Assembly (NCBI GenBank): GCA_027943335.1
Contig: BSBK01001119.1
Coordinates: 351,001 to 415,000, forward strand
DNA length: 64,000 nucleotides
Reading direction: 5' to 3'
From: Chamaecyparis obtusa
Taxonomy: Eukaryota; Streptophyta; Pinopsida; Cupressales; Cupressaceae
A program made the translations under genes and the position numbers. Position 1 is the first letter of the stretch. Each line of letters starts with the position of its first letter. A model generated the notes under the pieces. That model ran no database searches. It saw nothing but the letters and a program-made list of their open reading frames with translations, and was not told where the DNA came from. Positions 22,460 through 33,023 of this stretch are shown in pieces.

Positions 22460-23350
22460 ACTATTTATGAATTTGTATCAACTTCTTGTGCAATCAAAGC
22501 TGCTGGTTTGTACATTTCATTATATTCAATTTCAGCTTGTATTGATGTATGAATATCAGAAGAAACATCTTGGAGAATTGACACACTTCCATCATTAGGT
22601 AAGGTATTCTCTTTGTTCTCTAACTTGAATCTATCATCTTCTATTTTCTGCTCTTCCTTTTTCAAAATAGGCTTCAATTTTCCCTTGCAAGAACTGAACA
22701 CACCTTTGACTAATTCACCTGTAGTGGAGGAAACAACTCACTCATTTTTTGAACAGCCATTAGCATGGATAATAGGGGCTGAGCTGTAACATCTCTCATT
22801 TATACACAAGACCATAATGGTTTTCATAGCTGCAATAATTCTTTGTCATGTCTTCCATTGGCTGTGACCAAGAAATGATGAAACATATTGTAGATCAGGT
22901 CATGCAATCCCATATCAATCAAAAGGTTACTCAATCTGATTTTTGCAAATATTTTCAGTGTAGCAACCGTTTGTGAATAAAGAATATTGTCGATATCATC
23001 AAAATCTTGAAAACTGTCCACAATTAGATACAATACCTCCTTCATTGTATCCTCATCATAAGGAACTTGAGGTGCCAAAATCCTCATAATCTCACTTAAG
23101 CACAAAGTAACCATCAGTTTAATCCCATTATCCTAATGCCTCATCAGACTATGTTGCTTTAAGGAAGTCACAACAAGGATAAGAGCTAATTGTAACAAAT
23201 TTGAAGGTGACTTTCCACTAGGCTCAAGCATCCATCTAATTCACTCAAGGTGTTGAAAGCCACATCTTTTGATTGATGAGTATTGAGCTTTCTCCTGGTC
23301 TCTTGTAGAACTTCCACCAACTAAAGTCTCTCCTTTGACCCCATGTGTAA
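22460..23350 (-). pseudogene. Captured PDS5-like segment in E2
   Basis: Minus strand, in order: MGSKERL, VEVLQETRRKL, FNTLSELDGCLSLVE, then CLSEIMRILAPQVPYDEDTM, KEVLYLIVDSFQDFDDID, TVATLKIFAKIR and MGLHDLIYNMFHHFLVTANG. The last part, VFSSCKGKLKPILKK (about 22690-22650), follows after stops. This is the N-terminal HEAT region of PDS5, where plant proteins have CISEI.RI.APDAPYDD. It overlaps the E1 segment (CLSEI, LIVDS, MVQQLFQCLL) but the two have diverged. Two frameshifts and several stops. The possible start methionine is the N-terminus of the captured piece. Confidence 0.72.
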
Positions 23351-24348
23351 ATCTGAAATTTTATCTCTGATGAGTATTACAATGATCAGCACACTAAGGA
23401 CCTACCCTGTTTGCTATTAACTTTTTGCAATCTCTTTCACAACTATCACTCAATACTTGTGCTAATAATTTTCTGATTTGTGAATGGCTTGATTGGTCAC
23501 AATGTTTGCAGAGTTAACAAGACTCAATTACATAATAATATTCAGCGTAAGAGTTTCATTGATGATGTATTTACTTTCTAACCTCAGTTCTAGAGAATAA
23601 TCGTGAATTCATTATATGCGGCAATGGATTCCCTTGCGCAGGCCCAAATGATCAAAGATCAACTTCTGGGCAGATTTGAAGCAATCTTATGTTGCCCTGT
23701 TTTACCTTTATTTTTGTGGTTTGGGGTTTTGCAATGCTTTAAGATGATGAACAAAGTGCAGATAATAAAAAACAGAAACAGAACATATAATTGCAGAACT
23801 ACTGACAAATCCAAATACTTCAAAAGTCAAAATGATGATCTGACCTTAATTTGACAGTGGAAGCCTTGTACAATTGAAATCAACTTGTCTATTTGGTTTC
23901 CATATCTTGACAATTTGAAAATTGCACTTCATATCGTTCACAAAAAAAACACCAGAAATTCATCTAGAAACTGCTCAAATATTATTTGTAAGAATTGTTC
24001 CTGCCCTTTATCACACACCCTGGACTCATTAGCAGCGTCCAGGTTATAACAAAATGCAGAGATAGACTGATAGCAACACAGGTTTGATGAATAGCAGCAT
24101 AAGTCTTTTGTCTTTCACTTCAGCCCCAAAACTAGAAGATGACCAACATTGTACTCAAGAGTATATACTCAATACAGCGTCCATCTTAGAGCACCTTACA
24201 AGGATGATTACAGTATCCCAACCCCATGTCAAAGGAAGAATGTATCCAATCTTTACTAGCCCAAAAAGAGTCTACAGTGAGTAAGAACCACATACCCAAC
24301 TTCTTCAACAGCAGCAGTGTCTTCAAGCATGAACTAAATCAAGCATTA
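23351..24348. other. E2 leader, first part; no gene recognised
   Basis: AT-rich sequence between the PDS5-like segment and the nested copia solo LTR. A plus-strand frame at 23603-23854 is not recognised. Nothing else is visible. Confidence 0.3.
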
Positions 24349-25398
24349 TGTTAATCCTAACCGGTTACTGAGAGGGGGGTGGGGGTGAATCAGTAAATAC
24401 AATTTCTACTTCAATTTAACCTTATATATATATTCTTCCAGAATTAAAAGAATATAACAACACTCATAAACAAAAATTGAAATGCTTAGGTCAACACAGC
24501 ATATATACGTGGAAACCCTCGGTTAGAAGGAGAAAACCACGGTGGGACAGAACCCACAACTTTACTACTGTAGTAATAAAGGTGCCCTGTTAGAGGCTTA
24601 CAAAGCACTGATAAGAGTGCTACCTGGTTAAGGGATTTGGTAGAAGACCTATTAGGATCTTGACCCTGTTAGGAGTCGTCTTGTAAGAGGACTTTCAACA
24701 CCAATAAAGATGTTACCCGATAAAGGGATTTATACAAAGAACCTATTAAGGTTCACCCTGATTAAGGGATTTGAATATGCTTCACAATCTAAAGCAATGA
24801 TCTTATGATGGCACTTTCTGTCTAATCAAATCATACATGTTCCCCTTTGCTCTGCTTGGTTGTTGAACCCTTCTCTGTTTTTCACTTCTCGTGACTGTAG
24901 CTCCTCTCAGAAGATATCTCTCTCTTGTTCTAGATATTCAACAACAATTCTTGTGTGTCCTTTGACTTGTATTTATAAGAAATTAATCTTATTAAAAATA
25001 CATCTCATAGCTCCACCAAGCTGTAAACTCTCTCATAAATCACGCATGCAAAACCCTAGGATAAAAAGCTTGCAAACTGATCCTGAGTTTACTTTGAAAC
25101 ACTCGTAGAAAAAACAAACTAACTTCAGTAAAACTGAAAAAGCTAACTCCAGTTTTAACTGTGAATGCTCCGCATAATCCGGTTCGGATTATCATGCATT
25201 TAACCGATAAAGAACTTGTACCCGATTAGCCATCTCTTCCCTATGTGTCTCCCATGACCGGTTGGAATAAATTAGACCGGTATAAACGTGACTAGCAAAG
25301 TACACCGCTTACTTGTTTAGTCTACCGGTGCATACTTAAGAGTACCGGTGTTCCGGTGGGATATTTACTTTACCAATGACAACTCAAATATGTCAACA
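24349..25398 (-). mobile_element. Copia solo LTR nested in E2
   Basis: It starts TGTTAATCCTAACCGG, with CTGAGAGGGG and GGTGAATCAG just inside, and ends ..ATGTCAACA. It is clearly related to the 1428-bp LTRs of copia IV (GTGCTGAGAGGGG.., GTGAATCAGCACC.., repeated GTTAAGGGATTT phrases). Flanks are CATTA (24344-24348) and CATTC (25399-25403), a 4/5 duplication. No interior remains. Confidence 0.65.
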
Positions 25399-26743
25399 CA
25401 TTCAACACACAACGGTCTAAGAAAAAAACAAACACACCGTTGATACTTTTCTGCTGGTCAAGCATAGACGCCCAAAATGAAGAATACCTCCTAGTTTTAG
25501 ATGTTGCACATAAGCTCAACCAATATACACAACTTTATCTGTAACACTCACTTGCGCCTACAATACTATGCCCAACTCTTGTTTGTTCCTTTCAATCTTC
25601 ATGGTAAACTTTCGTATGCTATTCCTGTGATGACTAATACGACTCTGTGCCAAGAAGGGGAGTCTTTGCAATAGTATGGTCTTCATTAGGCTATGACTTC
25701 AGCAAACCCATAATGGCTTGGGCAATGAAACAACGAGCCAAGGAAAAAACTCCCAAACTAGAAGTACAGTCACATTAACCCACAGAAGGGTTGCCTCTAC
25801 CAAGCAACTTCAAATTCCAAGAAATGCACATAGAAACCACCATAACATTCGTAATGGCATTAAAATGATTATTCACGTGCTCTGTATACCAATTCCATTC
25901 CACACAGGAATCGTCCACTCAAAATCTCATGCAAACTGGTAAACACGATAAATGGTGTTTCAACCTCTTGAGAAGACCAGTGTTAACTATTGGTGTCAAT
26001 ACAAACTAATGTAACGATAGCTGTTGTGACTTAAACACCCATGTTTTGATTAGAAGATAGACTATTTTTATAACTCTGCAACCCACGAAACACTCAAGAG
26101 ACACATGGTAGAGGCATTATTTTTCTTCCAGTATAGCATGTCCTTCAATAACGACAAGTGTTGGAATCACTCCCAGAAAAGCATACTATATCCTCCACTT
26201 TCTCTTAGTCTTTACTGTAACAATTGTTCTCAGTTTAACTGCCCTCTACACAACAAGGAAATCTCTAAAAAAAGTACTGTGCATATCTTCTTTCAAGAAT
26301 AGCCCACAGATACACATTTTATCTCATTGCTAAAGATTACTCCACAATATTTTAATATTCACCCAATAATATTAATCACTAGGACACTATTAAATAATAG
26401 TTGCCTCCTTAGTCAATCAACTTAATCTAATTGGACTTACTTATTCATTAACCATAGGATATTAATAAAACTTCAATAACTGTAAATTAATCTCAAAAAG
26501 AGACTGCACATTTGTCAAACTTATCTGTTATACTTTCCTCTAAAATCTTCAGCTATCACCTCCAAAGTTTGGACATTAAAGTGCAATTGCAATTTTTTTA
26601 TGAATCCACCTCAGAAATGGACCTAGATTTTTGTCCAATTCCTCAAACCCGAGGGTTTTCATCCTAGGGCTTATCTAAGAAGATAAATAACCAAGCCGCA
26701 CTTCTTTGTTGTTCATTAAAACCTCACAGGCTGGCAGGATTAC
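25399..26743 (-). other. E2 5' leader
   Basis: Sequence between the nested solo LTR and the primer site. Short plus frames (25718-25942, 26105-26302) are not recognised. It most likely represents untranslated leader. Confidence 0.35.
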
Positions 26744-26757
26744 CAACTCTAATACCA
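26744..26757 (-). other. E2 primer-binding site
   Basis: Minus strand TGGTATTAGAGTTG, one base from the LTR end. It is a decayed form of the initiator-Met primer site TGGTATCAGAGC seen in E1. Confidence 0.7.
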
Positions 26758-26758
26758 C

Positions 26759-27528
26759 TATAATAACCCCTATGGATATTTGCTCCAGATTGTACCAAAT
26801 GTTCCACAAGAATTTAAACAAATAATTTGCATGAAAACTGATTCCTATTCATCCAATAGATTGTACTGAAAATCATATAATATCAAACTGAAATAGAGAT
26901 CTGAAATTAAATATGAATATTGTCATCAAAATAGATAACTCATTACAACCTTCACCAAAATAACAATAAAATTATCTTCCCAATCATAGCCACAGAACTT
27001 AGAAAGATTAGATGCACAATGACCTTCCTAATCACAGATACAGGTTGTATAGAAGGATTGGAAATCCACACACCAACAGCAGATTTATTTGTCATCTGCA
27101 AATACCAGCCAAAACAGATCTTTCACTACCGTAGCTAGTCTTCTTCAAGAAGGATTTCATACTCAGGAAGGTTGAGATGGACCAAGTCCAAATCTCCAGA
27201 ACCCATAAGGTTACAATCAATAAGATGACTAAACTCAACATAATCTCCAACAATCCTCTCAATGCTCTTTTATAACTTTTGAATGTCCCTTGGCCTTCCA
27301 TTTCCTCTTGCCTTTTTAATTGCTTTTCTTTTATTTCCACTTTTGAAATTAAAATGACTTTATTTGATTTCACACTTTTTTATTAAGTCACTTTAGTAAT
27401 TATATAATACTAACCTCATGGTGTACTTTTTTTAGAGGAATAATATTAAATGATTACACTAATCATTTATTAAATAATTAAACATGTTAACTATTTATTT
27501 ATATCTTAAGCCAAAAGGGGGCATTACA
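26759..27528 (-). repeat. E2 5' LTR
   Basis: 770 bp. It starts TATAATAACCCC (TG mutated to TA) and ends AAAAGGGGGCATTACA, next to the ATAAT duplication. Confidence 0.85.
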
Positions 27529-27860
27529 ATAATGAAGTGGTTGCAAGCAAAAATTGCACTATCGAGGAAATGATCTGATGTATGATGGAGAATAAGAATG
27601 TTCACAAAAGGTATTGGGCAAAGGTAATATATCTACTGAACAAATCTCCAACATAAACAGTGAAGCAAAAGACCCCAAGGGAAGCATGCTCTAGGACAAA
27701 CCTCAAAATCAATGATTTATTCCACTATATACGCATGGATTCCATATGAAAAAGAGAACAAAGCTAGATCTCATGAGTAAGAAATTGATGATAAGAGGGT
27801 ACAAAAACAATCAAGATTCTTATAGGTTAGTTGATGTTGACACTAATTGGTTTACCTTCA
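27529..27860 (+). pseudogene. Copia II integrase, C-terminal part
   Basis: It resumes the frame lost at 19553: VVASKNCTIEEM, CMMENKNVHKRYWAKV, YLLNKSPT, and later the ITGYxxxxKAYRLVDVDT-type region (GYKKQSRFL, LVDVDTNWFTF) with shifts. The glutamate of the D,D35E triad would lie in the VVERKN box, which reads VVASKN here, so the catalytic E is lost. Confidence 0.78.
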
Positions 27861-30501
27861 TGTTGTGATGTAATCACACGTCGCCCAATTGCAAATGGGG
27901 ACCCCTAGTTTTTCGCTTTTTAGGGTTTTGTTTAAGTTTTTTTGTTGCAAAAGAAAGCAATAAAACAAGCAAGTCAACCTACTTTTGGCTGTGATTCCTA
28001 TATATACATTGACTCCACATTCATTCATTCACAAGTCAGACATCACAACTCTGGAGTTGCAATATTTTTCTGATTTCAAAGCAAGGTGAGGGTTTTGGAC
28101 GGCTTTTAGACTGAAATTCATGCTAATTGAAGATATTTCTTGGCACAAATCAAAGGTTTCATCAGAAATTTCTTGTTTGCTGGAAGTTGAAGACATATTT
28201 CCTTTCACAATTCCAAATTCTTTCAATTCTCATGCAATTTTTCTAAATTTCTTGAGAATTTTCTGAGGTTATCTAATCTGATTGACAGGTTCAAAGTGAT
28301 TTTATGCAGACTTGGAGGAGATTTTGAGATCAAATTCAAGATTTCAATCTGAAAATTCTCAGAATTGAGGCAGATTCAATGAGGTAGATCTCAATACAAT
28401 GAGGAAAATATAGTGAAGAAATTTCTCAAATCCACATGAAAAATTTCACGGAAAGTTGTGAAAAATTCCATGTAAAGTTGTAGAAAATTCGTGAAGTTGT
28501 GAAAATTCTTGATTTCAATTAAGGAAAGTTGTTGGAAATCCACAAGCACAAACAAAGTCCTCCCAGCTTAAGATGACTTAAAAATTTGGCTAAGCATTGA
28601 TGAAATTTCTGTTTTCAAAAGAAAATCCACAAACCAAGCAAAGTCTACCATCTCATGATGAAAAGTTGGCGAAGTATTGACAACCTAGGTGAAGAATGCA
28701 AACCAAGAGATGAAATTCACTCTCTGGAGCTAGAGAAAAGTTGGAAAATTGTGAAGTCCAAAGCCATTTGAGGTTGAAATCACCAAGTATCTAGAGAAAA
28801 TTCCAAGTGGGAAAGAGAAGGCCAAGTTTCAAAGGGAAAATGTTAGGTTTATGCATAAAAAAGAAGAGGTATAAGTTTCTAGAGAGAGGTGTGAATTTTG
28901 GAGAGAGGATTTTTAGAGGTTGAAAACACTAAGGAAGCAATAAGTATGCAAATTCCCTGAGAATCAGACCTAAAAGCGTATTTCCAAGGATAGTACTTCA
29001 TCATTTCCAAAATTCACAAAGCCATTTCCAGATTAAAGGTAAGATAGGTGAAGTCATTTTAATGAGCTATTGACGATTTTCTCAATGTTGTTTTGCAAGT
29101 CTAATGCAAAGTGAACAATCAAGCGCAAATAAAGATGAAGGAGATGCTACAACAATCCTACATTTCCAAAGATCAAGATCAAACAAAGGAATTCAAATGG
29201 TAAAAGGAAAGATGGCATTCACAAATGAGGAAAATAACAAAACCAAGGACTTCATCACCTACGAAGAATTTCAAGACAGGAAGAAGGATGGATGGACAAG
29301 CGAAGATTTCAAGGACATCTTCTAGATCAAAGTTCACACCAAGAGGCCCAAGATCCTCAATCAAAAATAAAGAAGAGCATTCAAAAGGGAGAAAATTCCA
29401 AATTCAAGAAGGTTTATAGATGATGCAATTTGGGAATATTTTTCCAAAATCCCAAACTACCAAAATTGAAGAAGAATTGTTCAAAGTTATAACTTCATTC
29501 AAAGAGATAAGCATGTTTAGGTGGCAACCACCTGTCTCCACCAATCAGCTAATTTCACGCCTGTGGTGTCCAGGTTCTTAGAATATGCTGCCAAGGAAAG
29601 GATAAGGGTGATTTCTTCTAGAAGAAAGCTTCATCTAAGTTGTTCATTTTTCATTAGTTTGTTCTAGATAATCATTGTAAACCCTAATTAGGGTATAGTT
29701 GTCTAAATCTTGGCCGTTAATCTTAAATTGATCTTGGCCCTTCATTTATTTTTGAGCTCTTATATAAACCCCTCTCATTTCATTTGTAAGGGAGATTCGG
29801 AGAAATTGTTGAATAAAACACTTCGTAAGTAAATTCATTGTTCAATTGTTGATGAATTTGATATCTTTGGCAAGTTGCATGGTTTCTTGTCTCTCACTTA
29901 GAGTAGATTTTATTTTCAAGTTGTTAAATTGAATGAAGGATTTGATAAGAATGTTTATTAATGGAATCAATATGTTCATACTTTTGATAGTTGGATGATT
30001 TTCAACTATTGTGCAAAGTTAGTCTGAACTTATGATAGAAAATTTAACTACTTGTGGAGTTGTTGAATTTGGCGAAACAAAGATCGGTTTCAAATTCCAC
30101 TTTTTCAGCCTTGTCTCCAAGCTCCACAAGTCTAGTTCATAGGATTAGTTTAAGGTTAAATTATCTTCTCAAACCTTCCTATTTTGCACTTTGTTTTAGA
30201 AAACTTCCCAAGTGTTAAACCCAAAAAATCCAAAAAAAAGTGTATGAAAAGGAAATTCAAAGTTAGAAAATGATGAAATCTTGAATAACTAGAATAAGTC
30301 CCCTTGGAGGTTTTCAAAAAATCATCCTACCGCAAGAGTTTATCTTGAATAGCAAAAATCGCACACATCTGAAACCTTAGAGTCATCTTTGTGATCACAC
30401 AAATGTTTTGTTCATCACATTAGAGGATTTTGTTCAAGAGAGGATAGAGTACCCCTGGTATTTTATTCTGAGTTGTTTGTGCCATAAAACATACACCAAC
30501 A
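27861..30501 (+). mobile_element. 2.6-kb solo LTR with CTTCA duplication
   Basis: It starts TGTTGTGATGTAATC and ends ACACCAACA (TGTTG/CAACA). A perfect duplication CTTCA lies at 27856-27860 and 30502-30506. The U3-like body is 28,000-29,750. A TATA box (TTATATAAACCCC) at about 29759 is followed by TTGTAAGGGAGATT and, about 60 bp on, GAATAAAAC, a poly(A)-type signal. A related copy lies in opposite orientation around 46600-47000. No coding; the short frames around 29104-29419 are chance. Confidence 0.86.
29755..29775 (+). promoter_or_regulatory. TATA box of the 2.6-kb solo LTR
   Basis: CTCTTATATAAACCCCTCTC is a consensus plant TATA box in a U3/R context, with a poly(A)-like AATAAA shortly downstream. 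If active it would transcribe antisense to MLH1. Confidence 0.6.
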
Positions 30502-31134
30502 CTTCAACAAACATATTATAGTTGGTAGAAAAGCTAGACATGGGTCTACTTCTCAAATCAAAATAAGTGAAGAATAACCTATTGTGGCTAAGGATTCAAG
30601 GGTTGAACTTCAAGTAACTCTACTTGAAAGAAGGGAGGATTTTGAGCATATGGAGTCTCCCAAGCCAATAATAGTTCTATAGGAGATAATGACTATAAAT
30701 CAGCATTCAAATGAGATGCGTATAGGTAGCCCAAGGCTTGGTGAAAACACTAATTTAAATAAAGAGAATTACAAGAAGAGACTAAAGAGGTGGAAAGCAC
30801 CATTGAAGATATTCAGTCTAGTGAATGATTGAGAGATGGTCAACAAGAGGCAAGACCAAGAGGAACGCCATCAACTTTTCTCTACTGGCCATTGTTCAAG
30901 GATTTTATGAGCTACAAGTGTTTAAGGAAAAAGGAAAAACTAAATAGGATAAGGCCATGGCAACCAAACATGAATCTTATGAAAAATAAGATGTGAGATC
31001 TCATTAATCTTCCACCAAAGAAGAAACCCATTTGTTACCAATATATGCACAAGATCATGTACATGGCATATGGCACATTAGACAAGTACAGTGCATAGCT
31101 AGGTCCATAAGGGTTCTCATAGAGAGAGCAAATT
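30502..31134 (+). pseudogene. Copia II linker and start of reverse transcriptase
   Basis: Frames read HIIVGRKARHGSTSQIKISE, PIVAKDSRVELQ, EHMESPKPIIVL. After frameshifts they reach the RT entry, DKAMATKHES, MWDLINLPPKKKP, MAYGTLDKYSA, which matches the copia boxes WDLxxLPPxKKPIG and ADGTLDKYKAR. The sequence ends abruptly at the next LTR. Confidence 0.75.
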
Positions 31135-31846
31135 TGTAATTTCCCCATTTTTACACCATCTTTGTTCTATGAGTATTGGCCAGTTTACAGAGTTTTATAT
31201 ACATTTCCAATTTAGTTGGAAGAGTTCCAATGTTCTTGGTGAGCTCAATCCTTAGTTTCAATGGGTTTTGACAGCAATTTCTATTTATCATAAATTTTTC
31301 AATGGCACCAATCTTTTCTGGGTTTTCTAGGTTTTTGGTTTTTGGTCCTTGAAGAAACTGCTATTTATAGGAAGTGCTTGCATGGCAGTAAATTTTTTGG
31401 GTTTTTCTAGGTTTGTTCTCTTTAGTCCTTGGAGAACACTACTATTTATAGTAAGTGGTTGCATGGCACCTACCTTTATGGGTTTTTTTGAGTTTGTTCT
31501 CTGTGCTCCTTGCAGAACACTGCTATTTATAATAAGCGGTTGCATGTCATTGACCTTTCTAGATTTTTCAGGGCTTAATCTCTTTGGTTCTTAGAGAACA
31601 ATGCTATTTATAGCATTTGCTCATGTCAACATCAATTATCATCTGTCAGCTTCAATTAGTTCCGACATGTTCGATTCCCCATTTTCGGTACCTTGGCAAC
31701 TTTTCAAAAGGTGATGAAAATTATTTTAATATTTTCACTAAAGCATTTCAAAAGTGACTTTTTAATATTTAACTGAAGTGAATTAATATTTCAAAGAGTG
31801 TGTCCCCAATTGGGACACTCAGTCTATGAGAGACATTAGTATTACA
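31135..31846 (+). repeat. LTR TGTAATTTCCCC.. with four 81-bp TATA-like repeats
   Basis: It starts TGTAATTTCCCC and ends TAGTATTACA (TGTAAT/ATTACA ends). It belongs to the TGTAATGTCCCC family but in plus orientation. Flanks AAATT and ATAAT do not match, so it may be the edge of a rearranged element rather than a clean solo LTR. The inner tandem repeat is listed separately. Confidence 0.6.
31316..31640 (+). repeat. Four-unit, 81-bp tandem repeat each with CTATTTATAG
   Basis: CTATTTATAG/A occurs at 31361, 31442, 31523 and 31604, spaced exactly 81 bp each time. Around each are TCCTTGRAGAACA upstream and a CTTGCATGKCA-like phrase downstream. The core is the same palindrome (..ACTACTATTTATAGTAAGT in unit 2) found in the minus-strand LTRs. 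Confidence 0.85.
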
Positions 31847-32050
31847 ATAATTTAGAATCATATTTTATTAATACTCAATATTGTATCTTGGTGTAGATAT
31901 TAGAATGTTTCTAATATTTAGTTAGCTATAGCTAGAATAGAATGTTTCTATTCTAGACGATCATTCTCTTGTATATATAGATCGTTTGATCTTTGTTAAT
32001 ATATCATAAAGTATTGTACCAATTACTTTTCGTAACATGGTATCAAAGCC
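31847..32050 (+). repeat. Copia-type 5' LTR end and primer-binding site
   Basis: A TATA-containing segment (CTTGTATATATAGATC, about 31971) leads to ..TTTTCGTAACA at 32037. Directly abutting is TGGTATCAAAGCC (32038-32050), an initiator-Met primer site. The left edge is uncertain (about 31850-31890). A leader follows to about 32480 with no gag found, so the element is truncated. Confidence 0.6.
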
Positions 32051-33023
32051 ATTTCTTTAAATTTTTTGGGAAAATTTATAATTTCTTTCGAAATTATTTG
32101 CTCAAATTTTTCAAATTAATTTTTGTTTATTCCCACATTGTGGGATCTGCTGCTGCTCATGTCTAGGGTTTGTGAGTTTGGCCAGTTTTCGGCCCTGTTC
32201 AGCCACGTTGTTTCTACAAATCTGCCATTATTTTTTGGAGGTTTTTTGCAGCAGGCCGTTTTTTTTTAAACCCTAATTTTTGGGCTCGAAAAATTTTTCT
32301 GATTACAAATTCTTAGTGGGTTTTTCGAGAGCTCAACTGGGTTGTCGTCCGATTTTTCTGGGTGCCTCGATTTTTGTGCCTCAATTTTCAAAAGAATATT
32401 ATATTCAAATATTTAAAATCGCCCTAATTTTTCCTCCAACTATATAAATTTAAGTTTGGGCTCTCATTCTTACATTTTGCTAGTGCACAAATAACAAGAT
32501 GTTGTTGAAAGAACCTAGAGATTTCTTTCAAAGATTGTTAAGGACGAAAACTCTCTACTATTGATCTAGTTTCTTGGTCAAAGATCCACTCTAGCTGGTT
32601 GTTGATTTCAGTTAAGTTTTCAAAGTTTTGCTCTAAGTTTGGTGATAAAAGTTTGATGAAGATGAATATTTATAAGGTATTTTGATTTGGGTTTCCTCTT
32701 TCTAACGTGATTTATAGTTTTTCCGAGCGTTCAAGTTTCAAAAAAATTTGGAGAAATTTTCCAACACTGGCAAGTACCACTCCAGCTACCCTAAGATTCA
32801 CATTTTTGCTCACATCTCCAAAAATAAGACATTATTCTAGGTTTTGTCTCAAAGGTTTTCTTATGGTTATGCGATAAGGATGCATATATAATATGTGGGT
32901 TTTGGCTTGGCATTACTTTTTCTAGCTCAAGTGGCCCCTTGCATGCAGCACCCAACTTGGATACTAGCACGTGGGAATTTGTGAGGTATTTTCCTGTGTT
33001 TGAAGGCCGCAAAATCATCTTTT
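32051..33023 (+). other. Truncated leader and unassigned sequence
   Basis: T-rich leader-like sequence after the primer site, then non-repetitive intron DNA. The stretch 32940-33070 reads WEFVRYFPVFEGRKIIFSRC on the plus strand before a gtaaag donor-like site, which might be an exon-derived fragment. Not recognised. Confidence 0.25.

Larger units (their letters stand above)
19554..27528 (-). mobile_element. E2: LTR element of the E1 family, duplication ATAAT
   Basis: It starts TGTAATATCCCC and ends GGGGGCATTACA, flanked by a perfect ATAAT at 19549-19553 and 27529-27533. The right (5') LTR is 26759-27528. The left LTR matches it for 19554-19979, then is replaced by foreign sequence. Primer site next to the right LTR: TGGTATTAGAG (minus). 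Interior on the minus strand: leader, PDS5-like segment (23350-22460), coiled coil (22402-21785) and NPLFEL acidic tail (21600-21320). Same order as E1. No pol was found, so it must have depended on another element's enzymes. Confidence 0.85.
17880..31134 (+). mobile_element. Copia II: Ty1/copia element split by two nested insertions
   Basis: On the plus strand gag, protease, integrase and the start of reverse transcriptase can be followed across three blocks: 17880-19553, 27529-27860 and 30502-31134. Protein continuity is clear at both joins: YTxQHN / VVASKNCTIEEM across E2, and TNWFTF / HIIVGRKARHGSTSQIK across the solo LTR. Both insertions have perfect 5-bp duplications. The element stops at 31134, where another LTR begins. 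No LTR of copia II itself was identified. Many stops; inactive. Confidence 0.85.

Noticed and set aside
25399..25777. Alternative right end of the copia solo LTR at 25772, flanked by CATTA
   Set aside because: It gives a perfect duplication, but sequence after 25398 no longer resembles the copia IV LTR, and 25398 ends in the expected ..CAACA. The shorter form was preferred.
31130..31851. LTR 31135-31846 as a clean solo insertion in copia II
   Set aside because: Flanks AAATT and ATAAT do not match, and copia II RT does not resume after it, so the right side is rearranged.
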